DNA of 53,841 nt from Deltaproteobacteria bacterium (lineage in GTDB: Bacteria; Desulfobacterota; Desulfomonilia; Desulfomonilales; Desulfomonilaceae). The position numbers and the translations under genes were made by a program. Below the pieces are notes generated by a model. That model worked only from the letters and a program-made list of their open reading frames with translations. It did no database searches and was not told where the DNA came from. Location of the stretch: the NCBI GenBank assembly GCA_026388665.1, contig JAPLJJ010000061.1, forward strand, positions 1-53,841. Reading direction: 5' to 3'. Shown one piece after another: positions 1 to 7,395 of this stretch; the stretch's first letter is position 1, and each line of letters opens with the position of its first letter.

Positions 1-131
1 GTGTTTCTTGACTCACCCCTTGTGGGGTATTAGTATTGGGGAAAATTAATTCGGACAAGAATCAGACTGGAGGGGGATTATTCGTCGCTGGATCGTAACA
101 GCGCCGGGAATCCGGGAGTTTATATAACGCC

Positions 132-1070
132 ATGAAGAGGCGTGATTTCATCAAATCTTTAGGGGTAGCCGGGGCTATATCTATTCTTCCATGCGGAACG
201 TCAAAAGCGCTTTCCAAGAAGAAAGAAACAAGTTTTGGGCCGTTCTTTAGTCGGGTTCAAAGTGACGTCCCCAAGACCCCCTTCTCTTTGGCGTTTGATT
301 CCACAGGCAGTCTACTCGTCACAGATCCGTCACTTTATCGGGTATGGCGTCTAGATGATTCCATGACTGTTTCGAATATGTTTGGTCGGCCGGGGTCCAT
401 ACCTGGCAGTTTCAATTATCCAAAGGGCATCGCAACAGATTCCAATAATTTTATTTATGTTGTTGATTCCAATAATTGCCGAGTTCAAGTTTTCGACATA
501 TCAGGGCGCCTCTTTAAAATAGTTGGAGCCATTGGATCAATCGGTGGGCTGTTCGCTACCCCGCAAGGCATATGTATAGACCGTAAAAACAATATGCTCG
601 TGGCCGATACAAGAAATCATCGGATCCAAATTTTCGAATCTTTTCAATTGGTCTCGGTCATAGGCGAACTGGGGGACGGAAACGATCAGTTCAGATTGCC
701 TGCCGCCTGCCAGGCGACCCCTGATGGGGAAATTTTGGTGCTCGACAGTAAGCATGGGTTGGTAAAACTTTTCGACAAAAATGGAAACTTCAAAAGGAGT
801 TTTGCAGGAGATGGAAGTAGCCCAGGCATGTTAAACGCTCCGCAGGGCATGGTCTTGGACTCTGACGGCTCAGTACTTGTAGCGGATACAGGTAACCACA
901 GGATTCAAAAGTTTGATTTTAGTGGAAAACTGATCAGTATTTGGGCATCGGACAATTCCGGGGCTCCTCTTTTTAAAACACCGACGGGTTTGGCTGTTAA
1001 GGATGGCTCAGTTTATGTAGCCGACACCGGCAAAGGGGCCATAATTAAGTTGAATACGTCTAACTCATGA
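132..1070 (+). CDS. Tat-exported NHL-repeat beta-propeller protein
   Basis: The 312-residue product begins with a twin-arginine signal (KRRDFIKSLGVAGA), so export of a folded protein by the Tat system is expected. The rest is a series of NHL-type repeats of about 45 residues, each with the pattern 'P.GI..D....+.V.D..N.R+Q.F' (for example VVDSNNCRVQVFD, VADTRNHRIQIFE and VADTGNHRIQKFD), enough for one six-bladed propeller. NHL propellers are usually protein-binding scaffolds, and no catalytic residue can be named. It stands first in the redox locus that continues to 13627 and may be an accessory or assembly factor for it; that is inference. The ribosome site is weak (GGGAG about 14 bases upstream). 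Confidence 0.85.
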   Translation: MKRRDFIKSLGVAGAISILPCGTSKALSKKKETSFGPFFSRVQSDVPKTPFSLAFDSTGSLLVTDPSLYRVWRLDDSMTVSNMFGRPGSIPGSFNYPKGIATDSNNFIYVVDSNNCRVQVFDISGRLFKIVGAIGSIGGLFATPQGICIDRKNNMLVADTRNHRIQIFESFQLVSVIGELGDGNDQFRLPAACQATPDGEILVLDSKHGLVKLFDKNGNFKRSFAGDGSSPGMLNAPQGMVLDSDGSVLVADTGNHRIQKFDFSGKLISIWASDNSGAPLFKTPTGLAVKDGSVYVADTGKGAIIKLNTSNS

Positions 1071-1098
1071 CGGTAATTCTACTGACCTTGGTTCATAG

Positions 1099-1437
1099 AT
1101 GATAGACATAGAACAAATAACCTTGTTTTTTCTGATAGCTGTATTCATTCTGGCTGAAATATATAGGGCCAGACGCTCTGTCAGAGGAATTGTCATATCC
1201 GTAGAAAATTCCTCGCCTCAAAATTTCCTTGGGGAGATCAAAACCGCGATTGTCAAACTCAACTCGGGAAGGGAAATTACAGCCACATTAACTTCTTGCT
1301 CGGCTTGTCTCGGTAAAATCGACGTCGGTTCGGAAGTAAAGGTCTTCAATTCATCAAATGGCTATGTAATAGATCCTGTCTGGTTCAGATCAAGGAAACA
1401 ATGCGCTCTCTCGGGGCAGCTTGGAGGGTGCAGATAA
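1099..1437 (+). CDS. Small membrane-anchored protein, possibly NfeD-like barrel
   Basis: 112 residues. An N-terminal hydrophobic segment (about residues 7-20) is followed by a soluble, beta-rich part (residues 29-95) with the alternating pattern of a small OB-like barrel. Three cysteines occur in SCSACLG and near the C-terminus, and the tail is SGQLGGCR. The layout (one membrane anchor plus a small barrel) recalls NfeD-type proteins, but no diagnostic motif is visible and the family is not certain. It lies 28 bases after the NHL gene and 64 bases before the transporter-like gene, so it is probably in the same transcript. No clear ribosome site precedes the ATG. Confidence 0.55.
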   Translation: MIDIEQITLFFLIAVFILAEIYRARRSVRGIVISVENSSPQNFLGEIKTAIVKLNSGREITATLTSCSACLGKIDVGSEVKVFNSSNGYVIDPVWFRSRKQCALSGQLGGCR

Positions 1438-1501
1438 TGTTTCACTTGGCCTGTGATTTGGACACGGATTTATGAAACAGTAGCATAACGGAGATTCTTT
1501 T

Positions 1502-3205
1502 TTGGAGTTCTTGGGATACATTACTCTTTCAATTTTTGTCGGCCTAATGCTGCTGACTCTTTTCGGTTACATTAGAACTCCTGTTCAGACAGTGCTCGTG
1601 CTATCTACCGTGTTGTGCTTAATAGTCGGTGGCGTGTTCAAATACATCGCGTATGGCTGGGATGCTGTCGCGTTGCTTCCGAATGAGTTCCTGGGCGGAA
1701 TCATTTTACATCCCATAACAGCTTTGCTCACCGGGCTGTTCCTCGCCGGTGGGCTGAAGGCTTCCGGTGGATTCGAAGCCCTGAAAGAGCTATTGGGCTA
1801 TTTGAGGCGGAGTCCCATCGGGTTGGTTGGAACTCTCGTTATACTAATTAACCTCCCCGTCATATCGTCACTGCCTTGCGGTCGTATCTTGGCAGCGGCG
1901 TTACTTCCTTTGCTTTTCACCTTCGGTTTCGAAGGCGGGATGGGAATACTTACCAAATCTCAACTGATAGTTTTAATAGGGGCTTTCACACGAAACTCCA
2001 TGGGATCCTGCGGCCCATCCCCCATTGGCGGGGTTGGCCAGATCGCCGAAGGATTTCTCGGGAGCTTTTTTCCTACCGCGTCCGACGGAATCCTCAGGGC
2101 GCCTCAGGCCTTCGCGTTGATGCTAGGAACCGCGATCGTGGCTTTATTCCTGAAGTTCGTGAGCCAGAAGCTTTATCCGAATGATGTTGCTCTGAGAGAA
2201 ACCCCTCCGGGTTTTAATATGCAAAATCGTTCGGATGTCCAGGTGAAGGCCCCGGTTAAGGGGTTCATTGCCCTTGCAATATTTGTCGTTTCTCTACTGA
2301 TAGCGATATTTCAACCACTTGGTAAGATGCCGGTACAATCGGTTTTGGTAGCGGGCGCTCTTCTTATGATCCTGATCTGCCGAATTCACCTGAATGATCT
2401 GCTTGAAGGTATCATTCTTTTGCCGGTGACAGCCATGGCAGCAGGTTTCTTGGCCGCGGGAGCGCTGGCGGCGACAGGAGGATTCACCGCCCTCGCTTCA
2501 ATATTAAACAGTCTTGTTGCCATTAAAGCGCTTGGCGTGGCCGGCATGTTAGCCATATTTGTTCAGTTTCAGACGATTCTTCCTCTTTCGTGCGCTCGAA
2601 TACTTACAGCCGCTTTAGTTCCAACTTTGTACTTGTTCGGCCCGGCACAGTTTGATTTCCTTAGCTGGTCCCAATTGGCGATTGTCATGGCAGCGTACAT
2701 AATTAACGCCACAACGTCTTGCGGACCTTCCCCTCTAGGTGGCGGCGGTATGATGGGAGAGGGAACAATGCGAGCTGAAACCGGTTTTATCAAAGGAGCT
2801 TACACGTTCGCCTCAATGGCGGTTATGGCCCCTATGGCGGCAATATTTATGAAGTTCTTGAATTTGTCCGTATTTCAACCATCTGATCCTAGATTTGTCC
2901 GTGATATATTAATGATAGGTTCATTTGCGTTAGCTATCGCTGGAGTTAACGTGATCTTCATATTCTTGGGATCTCGAATTTTCAACCCCAGCGCATCCCG
3001 TAATTTCTTGGTTCAATTGTTCGGTTTTTTGTTTAGTGGCGGATTGGGAGGCGGCATTCTGGCTTTCGCTCTGTTCGAAATTGACATTACTAAAATTTTC
3101 CAGGGAGCTTTAGGTGGAGTCATCGCCGCTGCCTTAATCGGTCTCATGGTCCCAAAGACTTTATCCAAGAGACTTACCGCCACACTTGCAGGACCAACAA
3201 TATGA
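1502..3205 (+). CDS. Internally duplicated polytopic membrane protein, transporter-like
   Basis: 567 residues, about 14 hydrophobic segments. The protein consists of two homologous halves. The first has LPCGRILAAALLPLLFTFG then NSMGSCGPSPIGGVGQIAEG; the second has LSCARILTAALVPTLYLFG then NATTSCGPSPLGGGGMMGEG. Paired 'SCGPSP.GG' loops in inverted halves are what one expects of re-entrant hairpins in ion-transporter (IT) superfamily carriers, though no family can be named. A C-terminal segment (FQGALGGVIAAALIGLMVP) is repeated in the tiny gene that follows. The start is TTG, chosen because GGAG lies about 10 bases upstream and the hydrophobic N-terminus begins at once. Its position ahead of a fumarate reductase-like operon makes substrate uptake or exchange a reasonable guess. 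Confidence 0.7.
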   Translation: MEFLGYITLSIFVGLMLLTLFGYIRTPVQTVLVLSTVLCLIVGGVFKYIAYGWDAVALLPNEFLGGIILHPITALLTGLFLAGGLKASGGFEALKELLGYLRRSPIGLVGTLVILINLPVISSLPCGRILAAALLPLLFTFGFEGGMGILTKSQLIVLIGAFTRNSMGSCGPSPIGGVGQIAEGFLGSFFPTASDGILRAPQAFALMLGTAIVALFLKFVSQKLYPNDVALRETPPGFNMQNRSDVQVKAPVKGFIALAIFVVSLLIAIFQPLGKMPVQSVLVAGALLMILICRIHLNDLLEGIILLPVTAMAAGFLAAGALAATGGFTALASILNSLVAIKALGVAGMLAIFVQFQTILPLSCARILTAALVPTLYLFGPAQFDFLSWSQLAIVMAAYIINATTSCGPSPLGGGGMMGEGTMRAETGFIKGAYTFASMAVMAPMAAIFMKFLNLSVFQPSDPRFVRDILMIGSFALAIAGVNVIFIFLGSRIFNPSASRNFLVQLFGFLFSGGLGGGILAFALFEIDITKIFQGALGGVIAAALIGLMVPKTLSKRLTATLAGPTI

Positions 3206-3294
3206 TTGGGAATTGGTTCGTGCATGAGCTTGACAAATGTTGGGTTAATCGGTGTGGACCAACGTGGGCACCATCTGAGAGTGAGTGATTTTAA

Positions 3295-3447
3295 GTGTTG
3301 CTGTGGATTATCTTTGCGTTTGTAGGTGTTTTGTCCGGCTTGATTATTGCCTGGGCGTTGGATATGAACTCGCCGAAAGAGTTGTTTCAGGGCGCATTAG
3401 GCGGACTCATAGCGGGTTTATTAATGTCGGCGATGCTGCCGCACTAA
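3295..3447 (+). CDS. Tiny membrane protein, paralogue of the upstream carrier's C-terminus
   Basis: A 50-residue open frame beginning with GTG directly after an in-frame TAA and ending 30 bases before the next gene. It encodes one or two membrane helices: LLWIIFAFVGVLSGLIIAWAL, then NSPKELFQGALGGLIAGLLM. The second part matches the C-terminus of the 567-residue carrier just upstream (IFQGALGGVIAAALIGLM), so the frame is under protein-level constraint and is likely real. The ribosome site is poor (GAGAGTGAG about 9-16 bases upstream). It could be a separate small subunit of the carrier or a duplicated remnant. Confidence 0.55.
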   Translation: MLLWIIFAFVGVLSGLIIAWALDMNSPKELFQGALGGLIAGLLMSAMLPH

Positions 3448-3477
3448 ATAGGACGATTGGAAGAATAGGAATTCTTT

Positions 3478-4020
3478 ATGTCGGACAGGGAAGGGCCTCC
3501 AAAAATAGGCGTAAAACGTTCAGATGCGAGTCAACCCTTGGTATTGCCGGGTATCCATCGGTACCAGTTTTTCAGCAATCTAAAGGACAGGGGTTGGACT
3601 CTCAATCTGGATAGAGTAGCCCTATTCGGTATAGTGTCCGCTTTACTTGCGACTGTTATTAAACCTCTTCTCCGTGGAAATCCGGCGACGATTTATTGTT
3701 ATGAATGTAGAGCATGTTACGCGACTCAGGACAGGTGTCCGGTAGGAATATCGTTACAAGCTGAACTCGTGGTAGCAGGCAGAGTGCTTGATTATAATCG
3801 GTTCATTCGTAATGGCGGTCTGAAGTGTATCAGGTGTGGCAACTGTCAAAGTTATTGTGTCCAATATTTGCCGCTTCCCAAAATGTTTGAAGTTATGCAA
3901 CAGGAAACAAAACAGGCTATTGTTGCGGGAACTGTTCCCCAGGAATCTTTGGCGCAAGGTCTTGAGCAAGGTTTAATTGGTAAGGAATTTATAGATGACG
4001 TCGTCAAAGCTGTTTCATAA
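3478..4020 (+). CDS. Membrane-anchored ferredoxin-like protein, two [4Fe-4S] sites
   Basis: 180 residues. One hydrophobic segment (about residues 43-60, ALFGIVSALLATVI) is followed by two cysteine groups, CYECRACYATQDRCP and CIRCGNCQSYC. These are the C-x2-C-x2-C-x(n)-C patterns of [4Fe-4S] clusters, although the first has an unusually long x6 spacer and the second lacks the usual closing proline. The C-terminal 50 residues are soluble and helical. The gene overlaps the next one by 26 bases, which suggests translational coupling and a shared complex. AGGA stands about 8 bases before the ATG. The role inferred from context is electron relay at the inner membrane. Confidence 0.75.
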   Translation: MSDREGPPKIGVKRSDASQPLVLPGIHRYQFFSNLKDRGWTLNLDRVALFGIVSALLATVIKPLLRGNPATIYCYECRACYATQDRCPVGISLQAELVVAGRVLDYNRFIRNGGLKCIRCGNCQSYCVQYLPLPKMFEVMQQETKQAIVAGTVPQESLAQGLEQGLIGKEFIDDVVKAVS

Positions 4021-5023
4021 CCCACTGAACACCTTGTGGAGCGTGTTAAGGACCAGAGGAGTTCGTCTCGTCATTTATGCGCTTGTTGTGGCCGCGCTCT
4101 TTCCTTCAAGCCGTTTTATTTTGTTGGTGACGATATTATTAGCGATAGGCTCCATTTGGTGGACTGAGTACCGATCGAACCGGAGTCACAAATTTTTTTA
4201 TCTCCTTGGATTCGTTCTTTTTGTCTTGGCTGGATATGTCGTGACGTTTGTAAATGTGAAAAATGTGGATCAGCTTAGATCTGGCATGAGCCCATGGGGT
4301 GATGGAATTTATCAAGTTAAGGACGGTAAGTATATCGGTGAAAGTCAAGGGTACCGCGGGCCGATCAAAGTACAAATAAAAGTTAAGGACCATCGGGTCA
4401 CAAGTTTGGAGACATTGGAATATCCAGACCTGATTTCTGTGCAGGATAATGAAGTAGCATCTTTCAAGAAGCATTTGCTGGAAAATGGACGCCTTTTTAT
4501 ACCTGAAGACACTGAGATGCTGCGAGGCGCCACGGACACACTCACAGGGTACGTTAATGCAATCCAAGACGCTCTGTCAAAAGGGATCCCGGATTTTCCC
4601 CGGTATGATTGGTTCTCAAATTTTTTCCTGAATTGGTTCATAGGACAGTCCCCTAATCAAGTGACCTTAAACGCTTTGGCCATTTTATTCGCAGTGTTCA
4701 TGGTTTTTGAATACACGTTTCAATCCATGTTAACCCCTGGAACAGGGCGTTCCATAAACTGTTACAATTGTGCGTCTTGTGTAGGAGTTTGCCCTATAAA
4801 AGAGGTAGAGGGCGTCCAAATGCCTATGGGTTTAGTGCTTCTAACAAGATTGGGCAATTATGAACGGGTTATGGAATTGTCCAAGTATTGCGTAGGATGC
4901 GGTCGTTGCGCTGCGAAATGCCCGATTGGAAACTCCGGTCCTATGGTTATTTCCGCGGCTTTCCAGGCAGCCCGTGAAAAGAAACGCTCAGCACATACCG
5001 GAAATGAAAGAGAAACCGCGTGA
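3995..5023 (+). CDS. FMN-binding domain membrane protein with C-terminal 2x[4Fe-4S] ferredoxin
   Basis: 342 residues. Three hydrophobic segments (about 24-36, 41-56, 68-86) lead to a soluble domain with the FMN-binding fold seen in RnfG, NqrC and NosR. Its motif MLRGATDTLTGYV (residues 175-187) carries Thr180 at the position to which FMN is joined through a phosphoester bond in that family. A fourth helix (about 226-242) returns the chain to the other side, where two ferredoxin motifs lie (Cys256/259/262/266 and Cys299/302/305/309). With this topology FMN would be periplasmic and the clusters cytoplasmic. It resembles a NosR/RdhC-type electron conduit in miniature. AAGGA precedes the ATG; the stop overlaps the next start. 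Confidence 0.8.
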   Translation: MTSSKLFHNPLNTLWSVLRTRGVRLVIYALVVAALFPSSRFILLVTILLAIGSIWWTEYRSNRSHKFFYLLGFVLFVLAGYVVTFVNVKNVDQLRSGMSPWGDGIYQVKDGKYIGESQGYRGPIKVQIKVKDHRVTSLETLEYPDLISVQDNEVASFKKHLLENGRLFIPEDTEMLRGATDTLTGYVNAIQDALSKGIPDFPRYDWFSNFFLNWFIGQSPNQVTLNALAILFAVFMVFEYTFQSMLTPGTGRSINCYNCASCVGVCPIKEVEGVQMPMGLVLLTRLGNYERVMELSKYCVGCGRCAAKCPIGNSGPMVISAAFQAAREKKRSAHTGNERETA

Positions 5024-6069
5024 TGCGTGGTGGTTACGGATACTTATTTCTTGGCCTTCTAATCGTGGCCCTTGCTTTCACATTAGGCGAGGTTTCCATT
5101 CGAAGCTTTTCGTGTAAAGCCTGTCATCAACGACAGGCTGAATATGCGCAGTGGATGACTCATCAGTTGAAAGACCAGAATAAAGGTTTTTCTCATGAAT
5201 TGATCGCATGCGCGGATTGTCATATCGAAGGAAGTCCTCAAAACACGATATTATCGAGGGGACGAGCATTACTTCACGCTGTAACCTATCTCGTTCCTCA
5301 GATTGACCCGCGACAAAATCAGACTACCGGGTTATTTTATCGAACGCGAATACCGAGCGCTAATTGTCAATATTGCCATTTCGCTGCCATTTACAGGAAA
5401 ACCGTTTATTTGAAAGATTTACCGAAAGGCCTTAAAGAAATCGGACTTGTAATGGATCACCGCAAACATGTTGTGGCTCGAGACAACACGTGTTCAAAAT
5501 GTCACGAACGTTTTAAAGAGATAGAAGAAAATAAAGCCGACAAAGAAGTCAATTATTCGGAAGTGAATCATCTCGCGTGTGATTCCTGTCACGTGTTCGC
5601 ATCGCATGATTATCAAAAGGGTCGACTCATGCCTTTAAGCGACTCCCAATTCATCGATTCTCGTAAGAACGCCTGGAATGATCTGGTTAGGAATCCGAGA
5701 TGGATGGTCGCAATACCGTCCGAGAAAAGTTGCAGACGTTGCCATAATGGGAAAATTCACTATAAAACCAAGATATTCCTATCCGACTGTCGAGAGGGTG
5801 ATGACTATAAGAATTGCGTAAAGTGTCATCCGGTAATGACCCCGGAATATTTCGAACGCTACCTGAAAGACCGCAACAAGAAAACAATAGCCTCTAGAAT
5901 TTCTCAGGAATTCATATCACCTGATCGATACTCGGAGACAGTTAAAACCTCGACTGCGAGTTCCGACAAAATAGACAGAAGTTATGGTAACCCTAACAAT
6001 CGATTAGAATTAAATTTCCCCAATTCCACAATGAATTGGAGCGGCGGACATGCCAACAGTAATAGATAA
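5023..6069 (+). CDS. Membrane-anchored seven-haem cytochrome c
   Basis: 348 residues from the ATG that overlaps the preceding TGA; a GTG one codon earlier (5020) is an alternative. An uncleaved N-terminal helix (YLFLGLLIVALAFTLG) is followed by CKACH, CADCH, CQYCH, CSKCH, CDSCH, CRRCH and CVKCH, giving seven c-type haem sites. The N-terminal anchor with an early CKACH followed by CADCH recalls the NapC/NirT quinol dehydrogenase layout, but haem count and spacing differ, so membership is uncertain. The haems must be periplasmic. About 70 residues at the C-terminus are hydrophilic and haem-free. The stop overlaps the next gene by 20 bases. Confidence 0.8.
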   Translation: MRGGYGYLFLGLLIVALAFTLGEVSIRSFSCKACHQRQAEYAQWMTHQLKDQNKGFSHELIACADCHIEGSPQNTILSRGRALLHAVTYLVPQIDPRQNQTTGLFYRTRIPSANCQYCHFAAIYRKTVYLKDLPKGLKEIGLVMDHRKHVVARDNTCSKCHERFKEIEENKADKEVNYSEVNHLACDSCHVFASHDYQKGRLMPLSDSQFIDSRKNAWNDLVRNPRWMVAIPSEKSCRRCHNGKIHYKTKIFLSDCREGDDYKNCVKCHPVMTPEYFERYLKDRNKKTIASRISQEFISPDRYSETVKTSTASSDKIDRSYGNPNNRLELNFPNSTMNWSGGHANSNR

Positions 6070-6529
6070 GTCAAAAGAAAAAATGAATCGTGACGTAGCT
6101 GACATGATCCTGAACACCAAGGAACCTCCGGTAGCTCGTTTCCGGTTGCTTTCCAAGGGGATGGAGCCATATCACAGATTATATATATCAGACGAAGACT
6201 CTGATGTTACGGGAGATAAAGGTTGCCTGGCGTGCGGTAATTGCATTGATTCTTGTCCGGTATTGCGAAAGGACCCAAAGCGTTTTGATAAAACTGCTCA
6301 GCGAACTTCATTCGCACTTGAATCATGTGTAGGCGAAGATTGTGAGCAATGCTATTCCTGTGTTCTCGCGTGTCCCCAGGTTGATACCGCCTATAAGGAT
6401 TACATTGTTGACGAAGTAGTGCCTGAGACAATCCAACCCGCGCCAAAAATCACTTCACTTGACAATTACTTCATGGGTTTGATTGCTCTCATCATGGGAA
6501 TCGTCATAGGTGTTTTTCTGGCGCGATGA
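6050..6529 (+). CDS. Tail-anchored ferredoxin-like protein, two [4Fe-4S] sites
   Basis: 159 residues. It contains GCLACGNCIDSCPV and EQCYSCVLACPQV, two [4Fe-4S] motifs in an alpha-helical HdrC/FrdB-like arrangement, preceded by a further Cys pair (SCVGEDC). The C-terminus is a single membrane helix (YFMGLIALIMGIVIGVFLA), so the clusters should face the cytoplasm, near the fumarate reductase-like pair encoded next. It overlaps the cytochrome gene by 20 bases and has GGAG about 8 bases before its ATG. Its likely role is to link a membrane electron donor to the soluble iron-sulfur and flavoprotein subunits; that is inference from gene order. Confidence 0.75.
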   Translation: MPTVIDKSKEKMNRDVADMILNTKEPPVARFRLLSKGMEPYHRLYISDEDSDVTGDKGCLACGNCIDSCPVLRKDPKRFDKTAQRTSFALESCVGEDCEQCYSCVLACPQVDTAYKDYIVDEVVPETIQPAPKITSLDNYFMGLIALIMGIVIGVFLAR

Positions 6530-6574
6530 TTTTTGTTACAAGTCGAGCGTAAGTATTTAGAAAGGATTTGGAAG

Positions 6575-7354
6575 ATGTCCGCGGTCGCTCAACAGTCAAA
6601 GGAACAGACCGGCGCTTCGTATGAAGGTTCTGTTCGAACCGATTTGGTCCCTATTTTCATAATGGGCAAGAAATATGATGTACCCAGCACTCTGACTATT
6701 CAGAAGGCTTTTGAATATGCCGGGTATCAGTTGATTAGAGGTTGCGGTTGCCGAGGCGGCATTTGTGGGGCTTGTGCGACAGTGTACAGGCTACCGGGAA
6801 GCGCCAAGATTAATGTAGGGCTTGCGTGCCAGACAGTAGTCCAGCCTAATATGTACCTCACGATGATCCCGTTCTTTCCGGCTAACCGTGCCGTTTACGA
6901 CATAGATGAACTGAAACCTGATGCGCAGACAATCCTAAAATATTATCCGGAACTGGCTAAATGTATGGGATGCAACACATGCACGAAATCGTGTCCCATG
7001 GAAATACCTGTTATGGAATACATTTCTGCTGCGCTACGAGGTGATATTGAACAAGCCGCTGAAATATCGATGTCTTGTGTTATGTGCGGAATATGTGCGG
7101 CCCGTTGCCCGGCTGAACTGGGCCAGTACAATATCGGAATAATGTGTAGAAGAATAACAGGGAAACACATTAACCCCCGGGCCGAACACTTGCGTGAAAT
7201 GATCGAACGGATCAATTCAGGTCGTTATGAAGATCCATTAAACAAGTTAGTTAACTCGGACCTTCAAACACTTAGGAAGCTCTATGTTGAACGCGAGATG
7301 GAGCCTCACACAGCTCCCGAAGATTGGGCCCCTACTGACAAAGCTTTTTTGTAA
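6575..7354 (+). CDS. Fumarate reductase/succinate dehydrogenase-like iron-sulfur subunit
   Basis: 259 residues from the ATG at 6575, which has AGGA about 8 bases upstream; an in-frame TTG at 6533 is less likely. The N-terminal half is a plant-type [2Fe-2S] ferredoxin domain (CRGGICGAC, then Cys in GLACQT). The second half holds CMGCNTCTKSCP and CVMCGICAARCP, as in FrdB, SdhB and the front part of TfrB, but both C-terminal motifs look like full [4Fe-4S] sites rather than the mixed [4Fe-4S]/[3Fe-4S] set of classic SdhB. There is no CCG domain, so it is not a full TfrB. It is followed at once by the flavoprotein subunit. Confidence 0.85.
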   Translation: MSAVAQQSKEQTGASYEGSVRTDLVPIFIMGKKYDVPSTLTIQKAFEYAGYQLIRGCGCRGGICGACATVYRLPGSAKINVGLACQTVVQPNMYLTMIPFFPANRAVYDIDELKPDAQTILKYYPELAKCMGCNTCTKSCPMEIPVMEYISAALRGDIEQAAEISMSCVMCGICAARCPAELGQYNIGIMCRRITGKHINPRAEHLREMIERINSGRYEDPLNKLVNSDLQTLRKLYVEREMEPHTAPEDWAPTDKAFL

Positions 7355-7395
7355 TTAATTTTTGAAACACTCAGCCTTTTTTGATGGAGGCGACC

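Noticed and set aside
1-131. Possible end of an upstream gene at the window start
   Set aside because: Open stretches end at stops near 33 and 48 in two frames, but they are too short to recognise or to choose between.
3285-3614. 109-codon plus-strand frame between the carrier and the first ferredoxin
   Set aside because: It runs across both the 50-residue membrane protein and the ferredoxin start in another frame, and its translation has no family features.
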